Source: Candidatus Thorarchaeota archaeon
GTDB taxonomy: Archaea > Asgardarchaeota > Thorarchaeia > Thorarchaeales > Thorarchaeaceae
Direction of reading: 5' to 3'
DNA length: 64,000 nucleotides
Assembly: GCA_003345545.1 (NCBI GenBank)
Contig: PRDH01000026.1
Coordinates: 86,944-150,943 of the forward strand
The notes below the pieces were generated by a model, which searched no databases, had not been told where the DNA came from, and saw only the letters and a list, made by a program, of their open reading frames with translations. Below, piece by piece: positions 51,545 to 60,218 of this stretch (the stretch's first letter is position 1; every line of letters begins with the position of its first letter). The position numbers and the translations under genes are program-made.

Positions 51545-53046
51545 AGGATATCTTCATAGCAATTCTCATCGTAGTAGTTGCTTTCATACTCATCGTGATT
51601 AGTATAGTATACTTGAGCAAAGAAAGGATTCTTCTTCGCGATTTCATCGTAGTTCCAGGGTGGCGGAAGACACTCAGGACACCAATGACCCGCTTTCAAT
51701 ATTAGGACAGGAGTCGCGTCGAACTCATGACCATAGGCGCATCTCCACCTCAGTTTCCTGCGCATATCTTCAAAGACAGATGAGAGACATTCGCCTCCCC
51801 GAAATCGAGCCGCTCCTCGCATTTCTTCGATTGTCAGATCATCCTCGCTCTTACTTTCATCATATCCATGGTCAAGGATGTATGCCTTCGCATCCATATC
51901 CGGCATGTCCTCATACCAGCTCGGTATCTCCTCCCATATCTCCCGAGAACCCCAGAATGCTGAAATGCGCCCTTCATTATTGGCCTGTATCCAATGCATC
52001 GTACCGTCCTTTCCTTTGGTCATTCTGCCTGTGAATCTACTCTTGATGACACTTGATGGAACGAGTTTGGCAAGTCTGACGTACCGAGGAGCGGCGTCTA
52101 TGACCTGTTGATAGTGCTCTTCTAGACTATGACGCCAATGTCCTAGATATCTGTTGAGAACATCGCTATCTGAGAACCATGCACAGTGAAAATTGCGTGT
52201 ACAGAACCAATTACGGTCCATGATTTTGCGATAATCTCCGAGTCCAAGATTTCTCATCATACGGTCTATGTACTCAAAAAAGATGAACCGACATGAGGCG
52301 CCTCCTCCCATATTGTATATCCTGCCCCAGAACTCATCAGGGGTTTCAAGGCATTGTACGAGCCCAAAGCCAGCATCTTCGGCAGTAATCATCTCAATGT
52401 GCTGGTCAATAGGCTGATGGAACAGGATAGGATCCAGGAGGCTCATTGCATCAGGAATAGCAATGTAGGTCTGTCGTATCGCCACCCAGTGCTTTATACC
52501 AGATTCAATGACAGCGCGCTCTGCTCGTATCTTAGTAGTTGCATAGAAATCGTACACACTTGGTTTCAGTGGATCTCCTGTGCGCACCCAATAGATGGGT
52601 GCAAGTCTGTCACCATAGATGGCCACCGAAGAGATGTAGACGAGCTTGATTCGCTCGGCTCCGTCCTCCTGCGCTTTAATGGCCTGAATAATGTTTTCAG
52701 TGCCACCGACATTGACCTTCTCGGCAAGCTCGGGGTCGTGGTCCGCTGCGGGAGCGATGAATGCCGCTGGATGAAGAACATAGTCAACACCCTCGACAGC
52801 ATTGAGCACATCATTGTAGGATGTCAGGTCGCCCCATACTATCTTTATTCCACTATCTTCAACGACGCCGTTCTCACCTGGTGTCAGATTGTTCTCTGAA
52901 TGGTATTCTCTGAACATCTTCAAATTTGTCCTGGAAGGCCTGAGAATCAACACCATTTCGTATCTTGAGCGTCGTCTTAGAAGCTCCTTGAATGCCTCTC
53001 CCCCCATGGACCCTGATGCGCCAGTGAGAAGTACTCGTGGCTTCAT
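51541..53046 (-). CDS. NAD-dependent epimerase/dehydratase with C-terminal zinc-ribbon-like domain
   Basis: 501 residues from ATG 53046. An extended-SDR domain begins with RVLLTGASGSMGG, then YISSVAIYGD and the catalytic Tyr/Lys in YDFYATTKIRAE. After ~330 residues comes a region ending in RWRCAYGHEFDATPVLILKAGHWCPECLPP, which has the C..GH...WCPxC pattern of a zinc ribbon. The tail is rich in Tyr, Glu and Asp. The SDR part acts on sugar nucleotides or similar; the ribbon suggests binding to nucleic acid or protein. An upstream ATG at 53076 is also possible. Confidence 0.8.
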   Translation of the reverse strand: MKPRVLLTGASGSMGGEAFKELLRRRSRYEMVLILRPSRTNLKMFREYHSENNLTPGENGVVEDSGIKIVWGDLTSYNDVLNAVEGVDYVLHPAAFIAPAADHDPELAEKVNVGGTENIIQAIKAQEDGAERIKLVYISSVAIYGDRLAPIYWVRTGDPLKPSVYDFYATTKIRAERAVIESGIKHWVAIRQTYIAIPDAMSLLDPILFHQPIDQHIEMITAEDAGFGLVQCLETPDEFWGRIYNMGGGASCRFIFFEYIDRMMRNLGLGDYRKIMDRNWFCTRNFHCAWFSDSDVLNRYLGHWRHSLEEHYQQVIDAAPRYVRLAKLVPSSVIKSRFTGRMTKGKDGTMHWIQANNEGRISAFWGSREIWEEIPSWYEDMPDMDAKAYILDHGYDESKSEDDLTIEEMRGAARFRGGECLSSVFEDMRRKLRWRCAYGHEFDATPVLILKAGHWCPECLPPPWNYDEIAKKNPFFAQVYYTNHDEYESNYYDENCYEDIL

Positions 53047-53208
53047 GGCAAATCGGACGACGTGACCAATTTGCATCTAATAATGATTCACTGCACATAC
53101 ATCTTATCCATCAAATTCCAGATATTCGAACCGAGTGGTCGGTTTTAACCAGCCTGCAGGTCGCCTAGGACTTTCTCACCAATTGGTAGGCTTTTTTAGG
53201 GTGCATGT

Positions 53209-53219
53209 TGTGTAAATAG
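53209..53219 (+). promoter_or_regulatory. TATA-like element for the BMP-type importer
   Basis: GTGTAAATAGC lies ~75 bases before ATG 53290. Predicted start of transcription ~53236, inside the palindrome described next. Confidence 0.45.
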
Positions 53220-53222
53220 CCT

Positions 53223-53240
53223 AGTCAATAGCTATTGACT
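53223..53240. promoter_or_regulatory. 18-bp perfect palindrome, candidate operator
   Basis: AGTCAATAGCTATTGACT has two uninterrupted 9-base half sites. It begins a few bases after the TATA-like element and covers the expected start of transcription of the binding-protein gene, where a repressor would block RNA polymerase. Confidence 0.6.
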
Positions 53241-53252
53241 TGAGATAGCTTG

Positions 53253-53274
53253 CGGGTTACAGTTAGCTAACCCG
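53253..53274 (+). promoter_or_regulatory. Leader hairpin next to the ribosome site
   Basis: CGGGTTA-CAGTTAGC-TAACCCG forms a 7-bp stem directly before AGGAGAGA (53276 on), the ribosome site of the BMP-type protein. It could stabilise the mRNA or control access to the site. Confidence 0.45.
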
Positions 53275-53289
53275 TAGGAGAGACTGAAT

Positions 53290-54354
53290 ATGAATAAGAA
53301 CGCAATTATCGCGATAGTTCTAATCGTGGTCATTGGCGTCGCTGGTGTTGGCGTATACCTCATGATTCAACCAGTACACAACCGGTATGAGATTGCAATT
53401 GTATTTGCGACGGGTGGACTGGGTGACAAGTCATTCAATGACGGAGTCAAACTGGGTGCCGACAAAGCACACACTGACTACAATATCAACTTCACGTTTT
53501 CAGAGCCTGGGGCAATATCTGATTACGAATCATTGATCAGAGGTTACGCGGCGCATGCCGGGTTAATCCAGCCCTATGCACTCATAATCAGTGTCGGCTT
53601 TGATCAGGCTGATGCTGTTATGGCAGTCGCCACGGACTATCCTGACCAGGAATTCGCAATCATAGACATGTTCATTGACCCAGTGAACTACACCAACGTG
53701 GCATCAGTGCTGTTCACTGAGAACGAGGGTTCAGCCCTTGTCGGTGCGATCGCTGGACTCATGACCACGACTGACAAGATCGGTTTCCTCGGTGGCATGG
53801 ATATCCCACTTATCCGCAAGTTCTACGCCGGTTATGTCTACGGAGCGAACATCACGAATCCGGGTATTAGCTATACTGCGCAGTATGTTGGTGACTGGGC
53901 AGACACTGCCACTGGCAAGACAATGACCCATGGTATGTACACTGCTGGCTATGACATTGTGTTTGCTGCAGCAGGTAGGTCAGGCCTTGGAGCTTTTGAA
54001 GCAGCCAAGGAAGACAACGCGACCTCCCCGCATCCAACGTGGGTCATCGGAGTCGACTCGCCTCAGATGTACTTGGGTTGCGCAAACACAACAAATCCAG
54101 TAGCACCAACGGTCGCTCTGACTTCAATGCTGAAGCGTGTTGATATCGCAGCGTATGACCTCATGAAAGATGCAGTCATTGGCACTTGGGTAAGTGGACT
54201 GAAATTCTACAACCTGGTCAATGGTGGGCATGACTACGAGGTCAATACAGCTCTGCGTACATTGCCACCATCTGTCATTAGTCAGGTAGAGATGATCAGA
54301 ACCGGAATTATCAACGGAACCTATGTGGTACCGTCTGATGTGTACTGGACATAG
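53290..54354 (+). CDS. BMP-family (PnrA/Med-like) substrate-binding protein, membrane-anchored
   Basis: 354 residues. N-terminal anchor helix at 5-26 and no lipoprotein Cys, as in the Liv binding protein. The mature part has the BMP signature IAIVFATGGLGDKSFNDGVKLGADKA and the central VLFTENEGSALVGAIAGLMTTTDKIGFLGGMDIPLIRKFYAGYVYGA. The family binds purine nucleosides or related compounds outside the cell. It is followed by a terminator, then the ATPase and two permeases. Confidence 0.9.
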   Translation: MNKNAIIAIVLIVVIGVAGVGVYLMIQPVHNRYEIAIVFATGGLGDKSFNDGVKLGADKAHTDYNINFTFSEPGAISDYESLIRGYAAHAGLIQPYALIISVGFDQADAVMAVATDYPDQEFAIIDMFIDPVNYTNVASVLFTENEGSALVGAIAGLMTTTDKIGFLGGMDIPLIRKFYAGYVYGANITNPGISYTAQYVGDWADTATGKTMTHGMYTAGYDIVFAAAGRSGLGAFEAAKEDNATSPHPTWVIGVDSPQMYLGCANTTNPVAPTVALTSMLKRVDIAAYDLMKDAVIGTWVSGLKFYNLVNGGHDYEVNTALRTLPPSVISQVEMIRTGIINGTYVVPSDVYWT

Positions 54355-54368
54355 GATTTAGTGTATCA

Positions 54369-54386
54369 GAGGGGAATGTTCCCCTC
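54369..54386 (+). terminator. Hairpin terminator after the BMP-type gene
   Basis: GAGGGGAA-TG-TTCCCCTC, an 8-bp perfect stem 15 bases after the stop, followed by TTCCTCTCTTTTTTCCCTC. It would let the binding protein be transcribed more than the rest of the importer. Confidence 0.65.
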
Positions 54387-54428
54387 TTCCTCTCTTTTTT
54401 CCCTCTATGTCTTACAGATACCTCAATG

Positions 54429-54437
54429 TTAAATACC
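54429..54437 (+). promoter_or_regulatory. Second TATA box, before the importer ATPase
   Basis: TTAAATACC lies ~75 bases before the proposed ATC start, downstream of the terminator, and would give the ATPase-permease genes their own promoter. Confidence 0.45.
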
Positions 54438-54510
54438 CGCGTATGTTTTTTGTCTACGACAGGAAGTGTGCTCTGAGACATCGCCATTTAGTCAGTTGGA
54501 GGTGTAGGCT

Positions 54511-56313
54511 ATCTACGCGGTAGAGCTCGAAAACATCAGCAAGACATTCCCCGGAGGCGTTCAGGCGAACAAGGACATCACGCTTAGAATCGAACAAGGT
54601 GAGGTCCATGGACTACTGGGAGAAAATGGGGCCGGGAAGTCCACCCTAATGAACATCTTGTATGGACTCCTTTCGCCCTCCGCGGGAACTGTCAAGATAA
54701 AGGGGGAGGAAGTCGTCCTCCGGTCACCAGAAGATGCGATAGATCGAGGAGTCGGAATGGTTCATCAGCATTTCAAGCTGATACAACCACTTACTGTTAC
54801 TGAGAACATCATGATGGGGTATGAATCACCTGGTAGAGGTCACAACAGGTATGCCGTTGCTGTGACCCTACTTGTCCTGGTTTTTTCTGTCTCTCTCTTC
54901 CTTCTCTTTCTCGGCTCTATTCCTGCACTAATAGCGTCAGTAGCTTTGGTTCTTGTTATCATCGCCGCGTACAAATCATATGAAATCATGAACTACATAG
55001 TGGAAAAGCTGTACCCTCACACCAGCAGAGGTGGAGTTAGAGGGTTTGTCGCCCGATTTCTGTATTCGATATCAATGACGTTTCGATATTTCATCATGAA
55101 TTTCGTTCCCCTGGGAATCCATGAAGCAGCCGAGAAAATAAAGAGAATCGCAGACGAAAATGGCCTCGCCATCGATCCGAACGCAAGAATACTGGATATT
55201 TCCGTAGGCCTTCAGCAGCGGGTCGAGATCATCAAGGCACTCTATCGGGAAGCAGAGATTCTCATACTTGATGAACCAACCTCAGTTCTCACTCCCCAAG
55301 AAGTGGACGAGCTCTTTGCCACATTGGAGAAATTCAAGGACAGTGGCAAAACAATCATTCTGATAACCCACAAACTCAGAGAGCCAATGGCGCTTTGTGA
55401 TAGAATCAGTGTGCTCCGAGACGGAGAGCTTGTCGGTACAGTGAATAGAGTCGATACATCTCCCGAGGAACTGGCTCAAATGATGGTCGGGAGACCTGTA
55501 GTGTTTCGTGTTCAAAAAGGACCTGCTACTCCTGGTGATGTCGTGCTGGACGTTCAAGATATTTCTGCGAAGGATGTTCGAGGATTACCAGCGGTAAAGG
55601 GTGTAACGTTCCAAGTAAGGGCAGGAGAGATATTTGGACTGGCTGGTGTCGAAGGAAATGGACAGACAGAGCTAGTTGAGGTTTTGACAGGTCTCCTCAA
55701 ATCAGATCATGGTAACATATACGTTAAGGGGAGGAATGTCACAGGAAAAGGCCCTAGGACGATGAGGGAGGCAGGCATTGGCCATATTCCAGAAGACCGT
55801 CACAAGAGAGGGCTAATCCTCCCATTCACAATTGAAGAGAACTTGGCTTTGGGGAACCACTATCGTCCTCCATACTCATCCAAGAAGGCGGGAATACCAG
55901 GTTTTCTGAATCTCAATACAATTCAGAAGAATGCAGAGAAGCTCGTTCATGACTTTTCCATCAAAGTAGGTCGGGTCACTGACACTGCAGACACTCTGTC
56001 TGGGGGGAACCAGCAGAAGGCAGTTGTCGCAAGGGAGCTGAGTTCAGAACCTATTGCTCTGGTAGCTGCTCAGCCGACAAGGGGGCTAGACGTCGGTGCG
56101 ACTGAATACATTCACAACGTGCTCATTTCTCTCAGGGATTCAGGTGTCGGTGTACTTTTGATTTCAGCAGAGCTTGACGAGATACGCAACCTTTCGGATA
56201 GGATTGGAGTCATATTCGGTGGTCGAATAGTGGCAATAAAAGATCCAGAAACAACTACGCCACAGGAGTTGGGATTACTAATGGCTGGACAGACAGGGGA
56301 GGTGCTTCAATGA
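54511..56313 (+). CDS. BMP-type importer ATPase with transmembrane insertion in ABC domain 1 (ATC start)
   Basis: 600 residues, two fused ABC domains as in YufO/RbsA-like subunits. Domain 1: Walker A GENGAGKST (37-45), signature ISVGLQQRVEIIKAL, Walker B ILILDEPTSVLTPQE. Domain 2: degenerate Walker A GVEGNGQTE, LSGGNQQKAVVAREL and AAQPTRGLD, normal for this family. Between the Q-loop and the signature of domain 1 about 90 extra residues (roughly 108-200) hold two hydrophobic stretches near 115-153. The first ATG (54649) lies after Walker A. The frame closes at TAG 54505, and only ATC 54511, 7 bases after GGAGGTG, can serve as start. Confidence 0.9.
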   Translation: MYAVELENISKTFPGGVQANKDITLRIEQGEVHGLLGENGAGKSTLMNILYGLLSPSAGTVKIKGEEVVLRSPEDAIDRGVGMVHQHFKLIQPLTVTENIMMGYESPGRGHNRYAVAVTLLVLVFSVSLFLLFLGSIPALIASVALVLVIIAAYKSYEIMNYIVEKLYPHTSRGGVRGFVARFLYSISMTFRYFIMNFVPLGIHEAAEKIKRIADENGLAIDPNARILDISVGLQQRVEIIKALYREAEILILDEPTSVLTPQEVDELFATLEKFKDSGKTIILITHKLREPMALCDRISVLRDGELVGTVNRVDTSPEELAQMMVGRPVVFRVQKGPATPGDVVLDVQDISAKDVRGLPAVKGVTFQVRAGEIFGLAGVEGNGQTELVEVLTGLLKSDHGNIYVKGRNVTGKGPRTMREAGIGHIPEDRHKRGLILPFTIEENLALGNHYRPPYSSKKAGIPGFLNLNTIQKNAEKLVHDFSIKVGRVTDTADTLSGGNQQKAVVARELSSEPIALVAAQPTRGLDVGATEYIHNVLISLRDSGVGVLLISAELDEIRNLSDRIGVIFGGRIVAIKDPETTTPQELGLLMAGQTGEVLQ

Positions 56314-57785
56314 TTGAGGAGAGCACTCCTTCAATGGAGCAGACAGCATTACTCACATTCGTTGACCGTCTTATGATGAGATTGAAATCGAAGAGCCTTC
56401 ATCGCAATATCCTCCATACATTCGCATCTATTGTTCTTGCCTTGGGTACAGCTGCAATTATCATGCTTGCGACAGGATACGACCCACTCCAAGCATTCTC
56501 AGCTCTTTTCCTAGGAGCAATCCTGAATTTTGACCAGGTACTGTGGAGAGCAACTCCACTCCTCCTTGCAGGACTCTCAGTTGCTCTCGCCTTCAAGTGC
56601 GGGCTCTTCAATATAGGAGCTGAAGGCCAGTTGTATATGGGCTCTCTCGCCGCAACTGCGGTTGGATATATGATAGCCCTTCCTATCGTGGTCCACCAAT
56701 TGGCTTGTCTCGTGGTTGGTGTTGGAGTTGGTTTCCTCTATGCCTTGCTTCCAGGCGTACTCAGAGCATATAGGGGTGCCCATGAAGTCGTCACGACGAT
56801 GATGCTGAGCTATGCCGCTGTGTTCTTCACCCAATGGATGGTTTCACAGGGTCCAATGCACAATCCTGGCGATTGGAGAAGCATTTCTCCAATCATTTTC
56901 GATTCTGCTCAGATTCCCAAGATTCTCGGAAGTGCGTTCTTGAATTGGGGATTCATAATCGCCGTGCTATTCGTCGTGGTTGTTGATTTCTTCATCAATA
57001 AGACGGTCATGGGCTACGAAATGAGAGCTGTCGGGTCTAATGAAGACGCAGCAAGGACTGCAGGAATCGATGCCAAACGAAACATGGCAATCGCTCTAGG
57101 ATTGAGTGGGGCATTGGCAGGTCTTGCTGGTGCGGTCGAGGTCCAAGGCTACTATCATAGATTCTACGATCAGTGGTCAGGTGGTCTGGGATTCGATGGC
57201 ATTACAGTGGCAGTCCTCGGCAGAAACAACCCTTGGGGGGTTCTAGGGGGTGCTATATTCTTCGGCGCTCTCAAAGCAGGAGGCCTGTTCATGCAGACGA
57301 GTGCAGAGGTGCCAAGCGAGATGGTACAGGTTATTCAGGGCCTCGTTGTGTTGTTTGTTGCTGCCCCTCGCCTGATAGACTGGTTCTCGAATCATGGAGT
57401 CGCCTACGCAAGATGGATAAAGGATAGGCCACTATTCGGCTTTCTGAGTCTCATTGCTCTTTCATACGGGGTTTTTGGAGCCTTCATGGGAATACTAGTA
57501 GCAGGCCCATATGTATCATCGAACTTCTCCCTACTTCTTCTTGGTTTTGTGACCAGCATTGGAGGCCTTGTGGTAGCCATATTCCATTTCCAAAGAGATG
57601 AACGGCGAACACGAGCGACTTGGATGGTAGCTCTTCTGTGGGCTCTGATGCTCGTTTCGGGTTTATCCATGGCAGCAGCTTCTGTGGTTTCGGTTGCTCT
57701 CACACTGGCAGGAGTTGGGTTCGTCATTTCCATTCTTCTGATGAGATTGCAGCCGAAAAGTGATGAACTAAAGGAGGCAGCATGA
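56310..57785 (+). CDS. BMP-type importer permease 1 (YufP-like) with C-terminal extension
   Basis: 491 residues; the first ~370 match the branched-chain/nucleoside permease family (LLLAGLSVALAFKCGLFNIGAEGQLYMG near 100; FLYALLPGVLRAYRGAHEVVTTMMLSY; coupling part MGYEMRAVGSNEDAARTAGID). The remaining ~120 residues add about four more helices, which the usual ~350-residue proteins lack. ATG 56310 overlaps the ATPase stop (ATGA) with GGGGAGGTG upstream. Confidence 0.88.
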   Translation: MIEESTPSMEQTALLTFVDRLMMRLKSKSLHRNILHTFASIVLALGTAAIIMLATGYDPLQAFSALFLGAILNFDQVLWRATPLLLAGLSVALAFKCGLFNIGAEGQLYMGSLAATAVGYMIALPIVVHQLACLVVGVGVGFLYALLPGVLRAYRGAHEVVTTMMLSYAAVFFTQWMVSQGPMHNPGDWRSISPIIFDSAQIPKILGSAFLNWGFIIAVLFVVVVDFFINKTVMGYEMRAVGSNEDAARTAGIDAKRNMAIALGLSGALAGLAGAVEVQGYYHRFYDQWSGGLGFDGITVAVLGRNNPWGVLGGAIFFGALKAGGLFMQTSAEVPSEMVQVIQGLVVLFVAAPRLIDWFSNHGVAYARWIKDRPLFGFLSLIALSYGVFGAFMGILVAGPYVSSNFSLLLLGFVTSIGGLVVAIFHFQRDERRTRATWMVALLWALMLVSGLSMAAASVVSVALTLAGVGFVISILLMRLQPKSDELKEAA

Positions 57786-58738
57786 TGCTTCAAGTCGATC
57801 CATTCTCACCTATCATGATTGCTCTGTTGATTGAGACAACTCTCCAGATGGCGACTCCACTGGTTCTGACTGCATTAGGCGGCATGTTCAGTGAGAGATC
57901 AGGTATTGTGAACATCGGTCTTGAGGGAATGATGCTCATTGGAGCATTTGGGGCGGTAGCGGCCACATTCTTCTCAAACAATCCATGGATCGGTATTGTT
58001 GTAGCTGTGATAGCAGGGGGGCTACTCGCTGCCATCCATGCTGTAATAACTGTGAAGCTCAAGGGAAATCACATTGTTAGTGGAACCGGAGTGATTCTTT
58101 TCGCGACAGGGTTCACGACCTTGATGCTGTACGTGATCTGGGGAGCTCGTGGCATATCAGAAGAAGTCACAAGAGTACCCCAAATCATAATTCCGGGAAT
58201 TGAAGGAATTCCAATCATAGGTGAGGTGTTTGGCTCTCTGTCCCCAATGATCTATATGATGTTCTTTGCGGTCTTAATCAGCTGGCTGATTCTGTACAAG
58301 ACGCCCTTTGGCCTGAGACTCAGAGCAGCTGGCGAAGACCCAAGCACGCTAGATGCTGCTGGCGTAAACGTGGAAACGATTCGATTCGTCGCAGTCATCA
58401 TAAGTGGTTGCCTTGCAGGACTCGGAGGAGCTTACCTCTCAATTGGATTTGGATCAAGGTTCGGGAAACTTATGACCTCAGGTCGAGGTTTCATAGCACT
58501 CGCCGCATTGATATTTGGTGGTTGGAGACCCATAGGATGCTTCTTGGCAGGCATGTTTTTCGGATTTCTTGATGCTCTTCAATCCTTCATATCTTTGGTA
58601 GTGCCAGAACTACTGCCTTACAACAATTTCATTCAGATGATACCGTACATACTCGTTGTGATTGCTCTCGCAGGAATCGGTCGGGCAAGACCACCAAAGG
58701 CAGTTGGTACTAATTACGAAAAGGAAAGGCCAGCATAG
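57782..58738 (+). CDS. BMP-type importer permease 2 (YufQ-like)
   Basis: 318 residues, eight or more helices, with ALGGMFSERSGIVNIGLEGMMLIGAFGA near the N-terminus, FGLRLRAAGEDPSTLDAAGVNV as coupling loop and GRGFIALAALIFGGWRPIG. Completes the importer with the preceding permease. Overlaps it by 4 bases (ATGA). Confidence 0.9.
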   Translation: MMLQVDPFSPIMIALLIETTLQMATPLVLTALGGMFSERSGIVNIGLEGMMLIGAFGAVAATFFSNNPWIGIVVAVIAGGLLAAIHAVITVKLKGNHIVSGTGVILFATGFTTLMLYVIWGARGISEEVTRVPQIIIPGIEGIPIIGEVFGSLSPMIYMMFFAVLISWLILYKTPFGLRLRAAGEDPSTLDAAGVNVETIRFVAVIISGCLAGLGGAYLSIGFGSRFGKLMTSGRGFIALAALIFGGWRPIGCFLAGMFFGFLDALQSFISLVVPELLPYNNFIQMIPYILVVIALAGIGRARPPKAVGTNYEKERPA

Positions 58739-58813
58739 CGCACTACTATTCAGTCGCCCAGATGGAAAAGGAGAATAACATGTCATTTGATGGCTGTTGG
58801 CAGGGGAAAACAG

Positions 58814-59557
58814 GTGAAGAGAGGGAATCGTAGATACCTCATCAGCTTCGAACTAATAGCACTTGTTGGTGTCTTTGTGTGCGCTCCCCTGGAGGCTTCT
58901 GCGGCTCTAGTTTGGAGCGAAACCTTTGATGAGCTTGATAGTGAAGTATGGACCACACTACTATCCTGCAAACTCGAGGATGGTGCCTTAAGAGGTTTTT
59001 ACGGAGATCACATTTCCGCAGTCAGGGCGTATCATCCTAGTAATATCAGTGTAGGCACTTGGAAATTCGACCTGACGGAGTTCGACGAATTCAATGGGGA
59101 GCTAGACGACTGCAAGGTCTACTTCATCAGTCCTGGGTTGCCAACTTCATCAGAGTACTATGCATTCAGCCTCACACATGCGGCAAGCGCAGAGGGCATG
59201 GCGTATTCATTCTCACTTGAGAAGTACACATATGATGCCCCACACGTCGCGCTTGATACATGCGTTGGTGAAACGAGACCAGAGATGTATGGAGTTCTCC
59301 ATCATTTTGCAATCACGAGAACAAGTGATGGACACATGTCGGTCTACATGAATTCAACGCTGATCCTGGATGCCATTGACACAGACCTTAATTCAACAGA
59401 GTACTTCGGATTTTATACCTGGGATGATTGGGCCTTCGATAATGTGGCGGTCTATGGAACCATCGAGATGGGTGGGGATTATACACCGATGCTCATTGGA
59501 GTTGCCTCAGTAGCTGCTGTTGCTATCATTGCACTTGTGTTCTGGCGCAGAAAGTAG
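58814..59557 (+). CDS. Surface protein with signal peptide, lectin-like domain and C-terminal anchor
   Basis: From GTG 58814 (AGGGGA 6 bases upstream), 247 residues: a signal peptide (RYLISFELIALVGVFVCAPLEASA), an outside domain of ~185 residues with strand-rich concanavalin/LamG-like wording (WSETFDELDSEVWTT...; YFGFYTWDDWAFDNVAVYG) and a C-terminal helix followed by WRRK. It probably binds sugars or polymers at the surface. Follows the importer by ~75 bases. An alternative start at 58787/58790 is not supported by spacing. Confidence 0.7.
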   Translation: MKRGNRRYLISFELIALVGVFVCAPLEASAALVWSETFDELDSEVWTTLLSCKLEDGALRGFYGDHISAVRAYHPSNISVGTWKFDLTEFDEFNGELDDCKVYFISPGLPTSSEYYAFSLTHAASAEGMAYSFSLEKYTYDAPHVALDTCVGETRPEMYGVLHHFAITRTSDGHMSVYMNSTLILDAIDTDLNSTEYFGFYTWDDWAFDNVAVYGTIEMGGDYTPMLIGVASVAAVAIIALVFWRRK

Positions 59558-59620
59558 GAGGAGAACAGGAGTCTACTGATAGAAAGCCTGATAATAGTGT
59601 GACCTGTTAATGAGAGAATC

Positions 59621-60067
59621 ATGAACGATGCTGCAGCGGCACGGGCGAGGAAACTCTTCTCAGGGAGTCACAATTGTGCGCAGTCTGTCATGAAGGCTGT
59701 CCTCACTGAGATGAATCTCGACTTCAAACAGATCGTACCTCTAGCCGCAGGGCTCGGAGGAGGTATGGCTCATGAAGGAAGTGTCTGCGGAGCAGTTTCA
59801 GGGGCGATTGCGGCCCTTGGAGTCGTCAACAGCAGGAAGATTCAGGACATCCAAGCCCATAAGAGCGCGACCTACAGCTCAGCAGAGGAATTCATTCGGC
59901 AGTTCAAGCAGGAACATGGTAGTATTCTCTGCAACTGTCTGACGGGAATTGACATCTCGGATGCCAAGGCTAGAAAAGCTGCAATTGCGGATGGCACGTT
60001 TGCTAGACTCTGTCCTTCCTATGTCGAGAGCGCAGTCAGAATAGCGCTTGATATTGTGGTAGACTGA
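59621..60067 (+). CDS. C_GCAxxG_C_C family protein
   Basis: 148 residues with the family Cys pattern: HNCAQSV near residue 18, GGGMAHEGSVCGAVSGAIAALG (about 48-69), ILCNCLTGID and RLCPSYVESAV. The family is common in anaerobes and is thought to be redox- or metal-linked (often near selenium or disulfide genes), but has no proven activity. ATG 59621 is the natural start. Confidence 0.85.
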   Translation: MNDAAAARARKLFSGSHNCAQSVMKAVLTEMNLDFKQIVPLAAGLGGGMAHEGSVCGAVSGAIAALGVVNSRKIQDIQAHKSATYSSAEEFIRQFKQEHGSILCNCLTGIDISDAKARKAAIADGTFARLCPSYVESAVRIALDIVVD

Positions 60068-60218
60068 ATGTGTTTCCGACTGCCTGCCAGTAATTCAAGA
60101 GGCATGCCGTCTTCGGCGAGTGCTCGAAGAAAGCGCATCCGCATCTTTCGCAAGATGGTTGGCTTGTCAACCTGGTGGATAGTACATCTCAGATGCACAG
60201 AGGATGAAAAAGAACAAT

